Of a stretch of 14,277 nt of DNA, positions 1-7,942 are shown one piece after another. The stretch is from NCBI GenBank assembly GCA_949076555.1, contig CARUOB010000023.1, forward strand, positions 26,453 through 40,729, written 5' to 3'. Position numbers and translations under genes: made by a program. Numbering within the stretch: position 1 is the first letter of the stretch; every line of letters starts with the position of its first letter. The notes under the pieces were generated by a model, which was not told the DNA's origin, did not search any database, and saw nothing but the letters and a program-made list of their open reading frames with translations. The stretch is from an uncultured Lachnospiraceae bacterium. Its GTDB lineage: Bacteria > Bacillota > Clostridia > Lachnospirales > Lachnospiraceae.

Positions 1-3
1 CTT

Positions 4-33
4 TTCATTTTCACAAAATAGTATTAATATAAT
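4..33 (+). promoter_or_regulatory. Probable promoter of the small acidic membrane protein gene
   Basis: A perfect TATAAT stands at 28-33. The -35 is weak: TTCATT at 4-9 with an 18-base spacer is the best fit. The expected start of transcription is near 40, giving a leader of about 30 bases. The surroundings are AT-rich. The window edge prevents a check of upstream elements. Confidence 0.4.
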
Positions 34-69
34 GATAATAGGAACTGATGCGGTGAAAGGAGAACACTG

Positions 70-429
70 ATGGCAAAAAAATTCGGTAAGTTATTGATGG
101 TGACAGCGGCTCTTGGCGCCGTAGCAGGTGGTGTATATTATTACCTGAAGGGCAGAGACGCACTGATGGATGACGATTTTGACGACGATGAGGATTTTGA
201 TAACTTTGACGATGATCTGGAAGACAGTGAGGCAGATCGAAATTATGTGGATCTGGACCTCGGAAAGACAGAGGAGAGCAGTGCGGCAGAGGAGCTGAAA
301 GAAGAGTTTAAAGAAGGCATTCAGGCGGCGAAAGCGGAGGCCGAAGATAAGGTTGTCGGGAGTGTGAAGAAAGTGGAAGAGTTCTTTGACGACGAGGATG
401 AGAGCGACGGCTCTATGGATGCGATATAG
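70..429 (+). CDS. Small acidic membrane-anchored protein, YtxH-like in architecture
   Basis: This 119-residue protein is not assigned to a family with certainty. Residues about 7-26 form one hydrophobic helix preceded by lysines, so it is likely a membrane anchor or uncleaved signal. Residues about 33-65 are almost entirely Asp/Glu (several DDD and DDDED runs). Residues about 72-105 look like a charged amphipathic helix, and another acidic stretch ends the protein. A short N-terminal helix followed by a charged helical tail is the layout of YtxH-like and gas-vesicle/stress-type small proteins, but sequence identity is not claimed. The start is supported by AAAGGAGAA at 56-64, five bases before ATG. 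It is monocistronic: a promoter lies just upstream and a terminator at 504-540. No catalytic motif is visible. A role at the inner face of the membrane is only an inference. Confidence 0.8.
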   Translation: MAKKFGKLLMVTAALGAVAGGVYYYLKGRDALMDDDFDDDEDFDNFDDDLEDSEADRNYVDLDLGKTEESSAAEELKEEFKEGIQAAKAEAEDKVVGSVKKVEEFFDDEDESDGSMDAI

Positions 430-503
430 GGAAACGATATCATCGGTATTTCTATAGGCAGTTGTATATAAAACAGACAATAGTTGCAAAATAGAGCGGG
501 TAG

Positions 504-540
504 AAAAAACAGCTGAGAGGAAACTCGAAGCTGTTTTTTT
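504..540 (+). terminator. Intrinsic terminator after the small acidic protein gene
   Basis: AAAAAACAGCT at 504-514 pairs with AGCTGTTTTTT at 529-539. The stem extends inward through GAG (515-517) with CTC (524-526) across a two-base bulge. It ends in seven T, as expected of a Rho-independent terminator. The A-tract on the other side means it could also stop minus-strand transcription. Confidence 0.85.
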
Positions 541-574
541 ATGCGTTGGCTTGCGTAGGAAGGTTTTCTTCTTC

Positions 575-604
575 TTGACAAATTTGTAAGGGGGGGGGTA
601 AGAT
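575..604 (+). promoter_or_regulatory. Promoter of the giant surface protein, with G9 tract in the spacer
   Basis: TTGACA (perfect consensus) lies at 575-580 and TAAGAT (four of six consensus bases) at 599-604, separated by 18 bases. Half of that spacer is a run of nine G at 590-598. Transcription would start near 611, about 57 bases before the ATG at 668. Losing one G gives the optimal 17-base spacer; further gain or loss should weaken the promoter. This resembles the poly-G spacer promoter of Neisseria porA. TAAAAT at 613-618 is an alternative -10 but has no -35 at the right distance. Confidence 0.6.
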
Positions 605-667
605 GAAAAGGATAAAATCATACATAATCAGGTTATATGAGATTAAGGAAATGAGAGGAAAAAGAGA

Positions 668-3600
668 ATGTGGCAGACAGAGAAAGTGGGAAAGACAAGG
701 CGCAGGCTGATAACAGGGTTATTCTGTATCAGCCTGTTTGCAGTTGATGTGGCATCCGTGACACCCGTATGGGCACAGGAGAACACGGCAGTGGCGGAGC
801 AGACACAGGGATCTGACGAAAACGGGGCAGGGGAAGCCCGGACTCCCGACGACGGAAATAGAGAAGGGGTAGCGGAAAATCCGGGTGAAGACAACGGTGA
901 GAGTAAATTGACGAATCCCGGCGGCGAAGGTGGAGAAAACCAGACGATGAACCCCGATGAGGAAAAAGAGGGGGAAGGAGAGCAGAACCCCGACGGCGAA
1001 AAGGGCGGGGATAACGCACAGAATCCCGGTGATGGGAAAGACGGGGACGATGCACAGAATCCTGACGAAGGAAAGGATGGAGACGCCGCGCAGAATCCTG
1101 AGGACGGAAAGGACGGAGACGCCGCGCAGAATTCTGAAGAAGGAAAGAACGAAGAAGACGTGGCGGACGACGCGGACGCTGCGGAACAAGAGCCGGAGAC
1201 GCCTGATGGGGAAGATATGTCCGGCACGGAAAAACAGGAGTCCGTGTCGGAGAATGACCCGGACGAACCGGAGTCTTCCGTGTCGGAGAACGATGCGGAG
1301 GCGCTGGGAGAAGTGCGCGCATTGGCTGTGCCAGCGGATGCGATCGCCAGTGGTACCTATGAGAATATTACATGGGTGATCGATAAGGATGGAAAGCTGA
1401 CGGTGGAAGGAACAGGAGATTTTGCGAAGCCGGGCCAAATGCACATATCGGACAGGGCGCCGTGGTGCAAAGATTCTAGTACAAGGGGTAAAATAAAGAC
1501 AGCGGAGATCAGAGTGACAGGTATGACCGATGCTTCCTATATGTTTTATTGGTGCATGAATCTGACCAGTGTTTCTTTTGCAGGATCGGACACCAGTGCA
1601 GTAACGAATATGTCCTATATGTTTGCCAGATGCTTTGAACTGAAAAATATTGATTTCGGACAAAATTTTAACACAAGCAACGTGACGGATATGTCAAGTA
1701 TGTTCAGTGAGTGTGAAGTTCTTGATGATTTGAATTTGAGCGGCTGGGATACGGCGAACGTGACGAATATGAATAGGATGTTTCGGAACTGTGGCTTCCA
1801 TCGTCTCACGCTTGGCGGCAACTTTACGACGCGTAGTGTGACAGATATGGGTTTGATGTTTGCCTGCAATCCGGAGTTTGGCAATCAGGACAGGACAGGT
1901 CTGAAATGGCTTGACTTAAGCTGGCTTGATCTGAGCAGTGTTGACGGCATGTACGGAATCTTCGCTAACTGTGATGTGAAACAGTTGGATTTTGGCAGGT
2001 TAAATACTGATGGTGTAACATCTTTGCGGGGGTTGTTTATTGCATGTGATGTAACGGGCATGGATTTTAGTGAGCTGCGAACCGATACCGTAACGAATAT
2101 GAGCCAGATGTTTGGCTGTCCCAAAGGGGAAATCGATCTGCATACCCTGAATACGGAACACGTGACGGATATGTCCGCAATGTTTGCGGATATTTGGATG
2201 ATTGATCAATATTTTACGTTTGGAGGCAGTTCTGTAACCAAGATTGATCTGAGCGGATTAAACACGGAGAATGTGACGGATATAGGCGATATGTTTGCGA
2301 ATCAGGACATGACCAGTGTCAATCTGAGCGGGTTAGATTTTGGTAAGATAAGATATATGGATGATTTATTTTGGGGCTGCAGTAGTCTTTCCAGTGTCAA
2401 TCTGAGCGGAATAGATACCAGCGCGGTAGTGAATATGTCAGGCATGTTTTATGGTTGCAGCAGCTTGACAAACATCGATCTGAGCGGAATGGATATCGAT
2501 AATCTGAAAGATTGGTCGTCTCTGTTTAGTGGCTGCACAAATTTAAAAGAAGTGAAATTGGGTGATATCGGAAAAAACATTGTTAATTTGAATGTCAATG
2601 TAGAGGGTACAATAGAGAAAAATTATATCAATTCGACGAGTTGGATGTTTAATAGATGTTCCAGTCTGGAGAGTCTGGATTTAAGCAATTTCAATTATAA
2701 TAATATAGGTGCGTCCAAGTCGGACTGGATGTTTAGTGAGTGTGATAAACTTACTACGATTTATACGCCTTATAATGTAGCGAAAGAGATTCCTCTGCCG
2801 GAAGGCGACTGGTACATGGCGGACGGCACGAAACTCGAAGACAACTGTCTGCCGAAAAATCTTTCCTACAGTGTACTGATCAGGAAGGGCAGCAAACCGT
2901 CTGTCTCCGAGGTGCGCATGGAGGTCTCCAAGCAGAAGACCCTGTATGGCTGCGGCGAGGCGATAAACACGGACGACCTGACCGTCAAATATTACGGAGC
3001 GGACGGCAGCGTAAGGAAACTGGCGGAAAAAACAGATGAGACGGACGGGTATACAACCAACGTCGCGTCCCTATCCACGGCACAGCCGGGCACGCTGGAG
3101 TTGGTCGTGACATATACGAAGGACGGAAAGACGCTGACGGGAGAGATCACGCTGACCGTGGCACATATACTGACAGCCGACAACACCATCGTCACCTTCC
3201 CGGCGGAAGACTATACCTACGACGGCCAGCCCAAACAGCCTGTTCCGACAGCGGTTTCCTATACGCAGAATGCGGCGGGCGGTGCGGGAACTCCCGTGAC
3301 GCTCACGGAGGGGACGGACTACACCTTATCCTACCGCAACAACAGAAATGCTTACGAGCCGTTTGCGGCGGATGGTTCAGGAGAGGGGACAGTGGAGAAT
3401 GGTGCAGCGACAGCGGCAGCGCCCACGGTCATCATCAGAGGCGCGGGTAAGTACAGCGGCAGCGTCACGAAGACCTTTGCAATTGCTAAGGCGGCATCGC
3501 CTGCTGCGGAGACGATGGATGTGACGGGTTCCCGGTGTACGCAGGCAAATGCGAAACGAATCGCCGACCTGACGGGCAGTTTTACGGCCTGCGGGAAGAA

Positions 3601-6600
3601 GACCGGCTATGAGATCCTGAGTGTGGAAGACCCGAAGGGCATTTTCTCTCAAACGCCCGTTACGGCGGACATCAGAGACGGCGTCCTCACCTACGGCACC
3701 AAGGCGGCGCAAGAGGGTGATACGGCGTCCATAAAAGTAAAGGTGTCCTTTGCAAACTATAAGGATGCGGAGCTGACGGTAAGGATCACCATGGCAGCAA
3801 GGAAGGCGGCGGTGATCTCCGGGATCACCATGGAGGAGAGCGTCGTGTACAGCGGTGCACCGGTCTCCTGCGGCGGCGAGGCGGTCGTGAAAACGGAGGA
3901 CGGACAGGATATCACAGAACAGGTTTCGCTCGTCTATCAGTATAGCGGCGTCATGGCGGACGGCACGGTTTATCCGGCACATGGCGGGACGGCGGAGCCG
4001 CCCGTGAATGCGGGGAACTATACGCTGACTGTGTTGGTCAGTGACGATGACCCGGATTATGTGGGGAGCGTGTCCTATCCCTTTGCTATCAGGAAGGCGG
4101 ATGCCGTGGTGCGGGCGAAGGATCTGATCGTGCTGATGCAGGCGGCACAGGGAGGCAGCGCCCTCATCCCGGTGGAGCAATATCAGAAGGAGTTTGGGTA
4201 TACCGTAACAGGGTTACTGAATGGGGATACGCTGCGGACAGAACCGGCGTATACCGTTACGGAGGATGAGGCAGGCGCAAAGAACATCACCGCGATCGAT
4301 ACGTCGAAGGCAGGTACCTACTATATCCATCCTTCAGGCGCGGACGCGGGCATGAACTATGACATGGCATACAAGCCCGGCATCCTCACGGTGTCGGAGG
4401 AGCGGGTTGCGTATACAGTCACCTTTGACGGGATGGGGCACTGTGATACGTTCACGAAGAGAGGCATCAAGGCAGGCGATCTGCTGGAACTCACGGAGGA
4501 AGAGCGGATGCCTGCGGCAAAAGAGAAGGGATATGTGTTCGCGGGATGGTTTAAGGACAAGACATTCGACAAAGGGAAAGAGTGGAGTTTCGATACGGAC
4601 ACGGTGCAGACGGACTTGACCTTGTACGCCTGCTGGCTGACGGCGGCAGGTGAGGACGGGAACGGGCTTAAACTGTGTGTGCAGGAGATCCCGGACATGA
4701 CTTACACGGGAAATGCATGGAAACCGGCAGTGACGGTGTACGACAGCGACGGCACGACCCTCTTAAAGGCAGGGAAAGACTATACGGTAAAATACGTGCG
4801 CAATACGGACGCGGTGGCAGTGGACGAGAACGGGAGACCGAAAGAGGCAGGCGGCACAGCGAAGGTCACAAATCCGGGCAAGACAAATGAGCAGTGCACG
4901 GATGTGGCCGGACATTTCACCAAAGACTGCCCTTATGTGGTCATCATGGGCAAGGGGAACTATACGGAGACGGTCTACCGGAACTTTTTGATCCTGCCGA
5001 CGCAGATATCGGCGGATGCGGATGGGAAAACGGAGTCCGGAAACATGGCGGATGGTGGGAGCGATACGCCTCTCGCGGCAGGCTTTACCATGAGATATAC
5101 GAACCAGTTTGAGGCGAAAGCGGGAAGGACAGCGAAGATCGTAAGCTCCGTCAAATATAAGAAAGCGCTGAAAGAGGGCAAAGACTACTCGGTCAGCGTG
5201 GCGGACGAATCCGGAGAGAATGTGGCGCTGACACAGGGGAAACTGCCGCTCAACGCGGGCAGCTATACGATGACGATCACCGGGAAGGGCAACTATACGG
5301 GCGTGGTCACAAGAAAACTTTATGTGGCTGAAAAACAAAAGCTGATGAAGAATGTCTCCATCACGCTCGGAAAGAACCAGAAGACGCGCGCCTACACGGG
5401 GGAAAACGTGCTGTTGACCCCCGGCTACTACGACGCCAAGACAAAGAAGAACCATAAAGTGACGTCGGATGGCGTGGTAAACAGTACGCCGGAAGCCAAT
5501 GCGAATGATATGTTCCTAGTAAAGGCAGGGAAGGAGAGCCTGATCTGGGGGAAGGATTACACCATCAGTTATGAGGGGACGAACCGCGCGGTGGGCACGG
5601 CTACCATGACCCTGATGGGAAAGAACGGCTATGTGGGTACGAAGAGCGTCACTTTCAAGATCACGGGCACACCTTTCAGCGTAAGGACGATTGACGTGAA
5701 GGCTTACGATGCGGCGCATCCCAATGAGAAAGACTGGAAGGCATCCTTGCCCTACACCGGCAGGGCGCTGACCCAGAATCAGGTGACGCTGACGACGAAG
5801 GCAACACAGAAGGAGCCGGAGGCGAAAGAGCTTGTTTACGGCGAGCACTATACCATCACCTACAAGAATAATGTGAAGAAAGGCACCGCTACCGTGACCT
5901 TCACGGCGAAGCCGGAGTCGGGTTACACCGGGAGCATTCGGAAAACCTTCAAGATCACGCCGCAGGAGCTTTCAGGGGAGAGGCTGTTCATCACGCCGCA
6001 GGGTGGGGACAAACCCACAGCGGTCTACGGTAAGAACGGCGCGAAACTCTCCTTTGCGATCACCAATGAGGCGGGCGCACAACTGTGCGAAGGCACGGAC
6101 TACACCGTGAAATATAAGAACAACAACGCGGTGACCACAGCGCAGACGCCTGAGAATAAGACGCCAATCATGACGGTTACGGGAAAGGGGAATTACGCAG
6201 GGAAAGTGGAAGTGTCCTTTACAGTCGTGCAGGCTTCTCTTGCGGACGCAATCGACAGTGGAACCGTGAGCGTATCGTGCGCGCAGGTGCAGAAGAAAGA
6301 CGGCATGAAATTCCCGGATTTTAAGTTTAAACTTGTGGAAGGGAAGAAGGCACTGGCCGTGGGAGAGACGAAGGATTACGTCATCGACGGGAGCGGGTGC
6401 ACGCCCGAAATACTCAAAGCCTATGCGGATGCGGTTGATGCGGGGACGGTACCGCTGCCCCAGGAACCTGCCGTAAAAGTGACGGGAAAGGGGTATTATA
6501 CCGGGGAGAAGACCATTGCGCTCGGGGAATATGTCTACGCGGATAAACTGACGGCGGCATGCGCGTATGTGGTGGTGTCAGAGGGAGCCGGACAGAGCAT

Positions 6601-6880
6601 TTATACCGGCGGACAGGTCAGGCCCGAGGTGGCGGTCTATTACGGAGAGAAGACGGCAGTCAGCGCGGCGAAAAAGGATAAGGTAAAGGAAGAAACGGCG
6701 CTGACGGCAGAGACGGGCAAATATAAGCTGAAAAAACTGGCGGCGGGCGACTATAAGTTAAGCTATGGCGCGAATACGGCAGCCGGAAAGAACAAAGGCA
6801 GTGTGACAGTCACAGGAACAGGAAGGTACGGAGGCAGCGTGACGGTTAAGTTTGAGATCGGGAAGAAAGCAATTTACTAA
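668..6880 (+). CDS. Giant secreted BspA-like leucine-rich-repeat (DUF285) surface protein
   Basis: This 2070-residue protein is probably a surface adhesin or binding protein. Residues 1-36 are a signal peptide (RRR, hydrophobic core, cleavage after VWA). Residues 37-215 are an acidic Pro/Gly/Asn linker with 12-residue repeats. Residues about 286-697 hold about 15 DUF285/BspA-type repeats of the pattern LDLSxxDTSxVTDMSxMFxxC. A Big-type Ig-like domain (about 747-838) and a YDG/MBG-type repeat (about 849-939) follow. After further domains, about 1248-1322 is a Listeria-Bacteroides (Flg_new) repeat ending in FAGWFKD...LTLYACW. From about 1343 to 2070 there are some seven divergent units of the pattern YTG...GKDYTVxYxN...GKGNYTG. 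No LPxTG motif, transmembrane tail, SLH or choline-binding repeat is seen, so anchoring is unclear. The start is supported by GAGAGG at 653-658, nine bases before ATG. Ligand unknown. The LRR part is much AT-richer than the C-terminal part. Confidence 0.93.
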   Translation: MWQTEKVGKTRRRLITGLFCISLFAVDVASVTPVWAQENTAVAEQTQGSDENGAGEARTPDDGNREGVAENPGEDNGESKLTNPGGEGGENQTMNPDEEKEGEGEQNPDGEKGGDNAQNPGDGKDGDDAQNPDEGKDGDAAQNPEDGKDGDAAQNSEEGKNEEDVADDADAAEQEPETPDGEDMSGTEKQESVSENDPDEPESSVSENDAEALGEVRALAVPADAIASGTYENITWVIDKDGKLTVEGTGDFAKPGQMHISDRAPWCKDSSTRGKIKTAEIRVTGMTDASYMFYWCMNLTSVSFAGSDTSAVTNMSYMFARCFELKNIDFGQNFNTSNVTDMSSMFSECEVLDDLNLSGWDTANVTNMNRMFRNCGFHRLTLGGNFTTRSVTDMGLMFACNPEFGNQDRTGLKWLDLSWLDLSSVDGMYGIFANCDVKQLDFGRLNTDGVTSLRGLFIACDVTGMDFSELRTDTVTNMSQMFGCPKGEIDLHTLNTEHVTDMSAMFADIWMIDQYFTFGGSSVTKIDLSGLNTENVTDIGDMFANQDMTSVNLSGLDFGKIRYMDDLFWGCSSLSSVNLSGIDTSAVVNMSGMFYGCSSLTNIDLSGMDIDNLKDWSSLFSGCTNLKEVKLGDIGKNIVNLNVNVEGTIEKNYINSTSWMFNRCSSLESLDLSNFNYNNIGASKSDWMFSECDKLTTIYTPYNVAKEIPLPEGDWYMADGTKLEDNCLPKNLSYSVLIRKGSKPSVSEVRMEVSKQKTLYGCGEAINTDDLTVKYYGADGSVRKLAEKTDETDGYTTNVASLSTAQPGTLELVVTYTKDGKTLTGEITLTVAHILTADNTIVTFPAEDYTYDGQPKQPVPTAVSYTQNAAGGAGTPVTLTEGTDYTLSYRNNRNAYEPFAADGSGEGTVENGAATAAAPTVIIRGAGKYSGSVTKTFAIAKAASPAAETMDVTGSRCTQANAKRIADLTGSFTACGKKTGYEILSVEDPKGIFSQTPVTADIRDGVLTYGTKAAQEGDTASIKVKVSFANYKDAELTVRITMAARKAAVISGITMEESVVYSGAPVSCGGEAVVKTEDGQDITEQVSLVYQYSGVMADGTVYPAHGGTAEPPVNAGNYTLTVLVSDDDPDYVGSVSYPFAIRKADAVVRAKDLIVLMQAAQGGSALIPVEQYQKEFGYTVTGLLNGDTLRTEPAYTVTEDEAGAKNITAIDTSKAGTYYIHPSGADAGMNYDMAYKPGILTVSEERVAYTVTFDGMGHCDTFTKRGIKAGDLLELTEEERMPAAKEKGYVFAGWFKDKTFDKGKEWSFDTDTVQTDLTLYACWLTAAGEDGNGLKLCVQEIPDMTYTGNAWKPAVTVYDSDGTTLLKAGKDYTVKYVRNTDAVAVDENGRPKEAGGTAKVTNPGKTNEQCTDVAGHFTKDCPYVVIMGKGNYTETVYRNFLILPTQISADADGKTESGNMADGGSDTPLAAGFTMRYTNQFEAKAGRTAKIVSSVKYKKALKEGKDYSVSVADESGENVALTQGKLPLNAGSYTMTITGKGNYTGVVTRKLYVAEKQKLMKNVSITLGKNQKTRAYTGENVLLTPGYYDAKTKKNHKVTSDGVVNSTPEANANDMFLVKAGKESLIWGKDYTISYEGTNRAVGTATMTLMGKNGYVGTKSVTFKITGTPFSVRTIDVKAYDAAHPNEKDWKASLPYTGRALTQNQVTLTTKATQKEPEAKELVYGEHYTITYKNNVKKGTATVTFTAKPESGYTGSIRKTFKITPQELSGERLFITPQGGDKPTAVYGKNGAKLSFAITNEAGAQLCEGTDYTVKYKNNNAVTTAQTPENKTPIMTVTGKGNYAGKVEVSFTVVQASLADAIDSGTVSVSCAQVQKKDGMKFPDFKFKLVEGKKALAVGETKDYVIDGSGCTPEILKAYADAVDAGTVPLPQEPAVKVTGKGYYTGEKTIALGEYVYADKLTAACAYVVVSEGAGQSIYTGGQVRPEVAVYYGEKTAVSAAKKDKVKEETALTAETGKYKLKKLAAGDYKLSYGANTAAGKNKGSVTVTGTGRYGGSVTVKFEIGKKAIY
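983..1162 (+). repeat. Five in-frame 36-bp tandem repeats in the surface-protein linker
   Basis: Five consecutive 12-codon units start at 983, 1019, 1055, 1091 and 1127, each beginning CAG AA(C/T) and encoding the pattern QNPxxGKDGDxA. Units 3 and 4 are nearly identical in DNA, while units 1 and 5 have drifted. Each unit is a multiple of three, so copy-number change would alter linker length without breaking the reading frame. Confidence 0.9.
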
Positions 6881-6901
6881 AAGAAGGGCAGGAAACAATC
6901 G

Positions 6902-6927
6902 GGAGCATTCCGCTAGGGGAATGCTCC
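6902..6927. terminator. Hairpin terminator shared by the convergent surface-protein and DUF6062 genes
   Basis: GGAGCATTCC (6902-6911) and GGAATGCTCC (6918-6927) form a perfect 10-bp stem with a six-base loop. It sits between the stop of the surface protein (6880) and the stop of the minus-strand gene (6941). The downstream side is T-rich but has no clean T-run on the plus strand. On the minus strand it is followed by CCGATTGTTTCC. A bidirectional terminator is the natural reading. Confidence 0.7.
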
Positions 6928-6940
6928 TGACTTTGTGATT

Positions 6941-7702
6941 CTATTTATTAGCCTGATACGGCGGGTCGGCGGGATAACCGCCTTTTAGCTTCTGCATACC
7001 GCGCTGGATGGCGTCCCTTGAGTTTTTCCAGTCCGCGTCCTTGTTGCGGTAGTCGAATTTTTCTACCAGCCACGAGACATCTTCTGAAAGACGCGCCATA
7101 TTCTCTTCCATCAGAGGGAAGACCATATCATAAAAATCTTTTTTCTCCTTATCATTCAGGCGGCTGTCCACGGCCTCACAGAGATCGCCGAAGTGATGCA
7201 GGCAGAATCCCTTGCTCTCCTTCACTTTTGCGCGAAATTCCTGATCCTTTTTGAACATGACGAAAAAGGTGTCCAGATAGCGTTCGTAAGTGTCCGCATA
7301 ACGTTTGCAGATGTAGCAGGAGGTATCCTTCTTGGCGGCCCAGATACCGATGGGATTTGTGCGCTCGGTCTGTTTTTTGAATTTGTCTTTGAAGGAGGTC
7401 TTGCCGGGCGCAAACCCCTTTATTTTTTCATGGAGCTCCTGATTCATACGCTGGTAGTGCGTTTTCAAAATCCATGCGTTTCCGAGCGTGTTGCCGTAGT
7501 CGAACATTTTCTTAAAATGGTTTCGGCAAAACCCTTCCTGATCGGTCTGTTCCCGCACATCGCTCTCCATGTAGGAGGAGCCGGAGCCGAGGACGAAATC
7601 TAAGAGATCCTGTTCCACATTGCGCTCAATAAAGCAGAAGGGACACTCGTCCAGCGCGTTCATGGCGTCGTTTAAAGGGATGGTGTAAAGTTTTTCTTTC
7701 AT
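6941..7702 (-). CDS. DUF6062-type cytoplasmic protein with duplicated CxxC / GFCxxHF modules
   Basis: This 253-residue protein resembles the DUF6062 proteins common in Lachnospiraceae, which have no known function. There is no signal peptide or membrane helix. Two similar halves each carry a Cys pair and a Cys/His pair: C20xxC23 with GFC59xxH62F, and C129xxC132 with GFC167xxH170F. The inter-pair gaps are almost equal, which suggests an internal duplication and a metal site, probably zinc, in each half. The rest is charged and helical. The start at 7702 is preferred over an upstream in-frame GTG at 7720. AAAGGAG at 7717-7711 lies eight bases before the ATG, and its bases would themselves be codons if GTG were used. 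The gene stands alone and converges with the surface-protein gene. No enzyme activity should be inferred. Confidence 0.85.
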   Translation of the reverse strand: MKEKLYTIPLNDAMNALDECPFCFIERNVEQDLLDFVLGSGSSYMESDVREQTDQEGFCRNHFKKMFDYGNTLGNAWILKTHYQRMNQELHEKIKGFAPGKTSFKDKFKKQTERTNPIGIWAAKKDTSCYICKRYADTYERYLDTFFVMFKKDQEFRAKVKESKGFCLHHFGDLCEAVDSRLNDKEKKDFYDMVFPLMEENMARLSEDVSWLVEKFDYRNKDADWKNSRDAIQRGMQKLKGGYPADPPYQANK

Positions 7703-7740
7703 AGGTAAGGCTCCTTTCACGGATATCGGATTTTAGGCGT

Positions 7741-7928
7741 TTGCGAAACTCATTTATGGTTCATGAATTTGCACAAATAGCATAATCAACGCAGACACGC
7801 TTTCGCTCCGCTCCAAACGCAACGGTGCTAGGCTCGAAAAAACCTCGCCAAGCGCCGGCGTTTTCCAAGGGTCTGCTTATAATTATGCTATTTGTGCAAT
7901 GAAAGCAGCGATTTGAAGAGTTTCGCAA
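7741..7928. repeat. 188-base interrupted inverted-repeat element (MITE-like or structured RNA)
   Basis: Nested complementary arms span this non-coding stretch. TTGCGAAACTC (7741-7751) pairs with 7918-7928, 11 of 11. TTGCACAAATAGCATAAT (7769-7786) pairs with 7882-7899, 18 of 18. GCAGAC (7791-7796) pairs with GTCTGC (7871-7876). AAACGC (7815-7820) pairs with GCGTTT (7858-7863). CGGTGCT (7823-7829) pairs with AGCGCCG (7851-7857) with one T·G. The whole folds into one long hairpin with internal loops of similar size on both sides. No transposase and no convincing target duplication was found. The family is not recognised. It could be a miniature element, or a leader RNA of the minus-strand gene at 7702. 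Confidence 0.75.
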
Positions 7929-7942
7929 TTACCTTATAGACA

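Noticed and set aside
603..710. 35-codon frame MKRIKSYIIRLYEIKEMRGK... starting four bases after the G tract
   Set aside because: It runs out of frame into the surface-protein gene. The G-run is an imperfect ribosome site, and the 668 start has a proper one plus a signal peptide. It is kept in mind only because tract changes would sit just upstream.
643..1663. Long minus-strand frames opposite the surface-protein linker
   Set aside because: The Ser/Pro/Phe-rich translations are the antisense image of the Asp/Glu/Gly/Asn repeat; no ribosome site or domain.
3377..4180. 267-codon minus-strand frame
   Set aside because: Entirely inside the surface-protein gene on the opposite strand, with no domain and no regulatory context.
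7703..7720. Upstream GTG start (7720) for the DUF6062-type gene
   Set aside because: The GTG overlaps the AAAGGAG that serves the ATG at 7702, and no ribosome site precedes it.
7741..7928. Insertion sequence or CRISPR repeat
   Set aside because: No transposase remnant, no clear target-site duplication, and no regular direct-repeat/spacer pattern; only nested inverted repeats.
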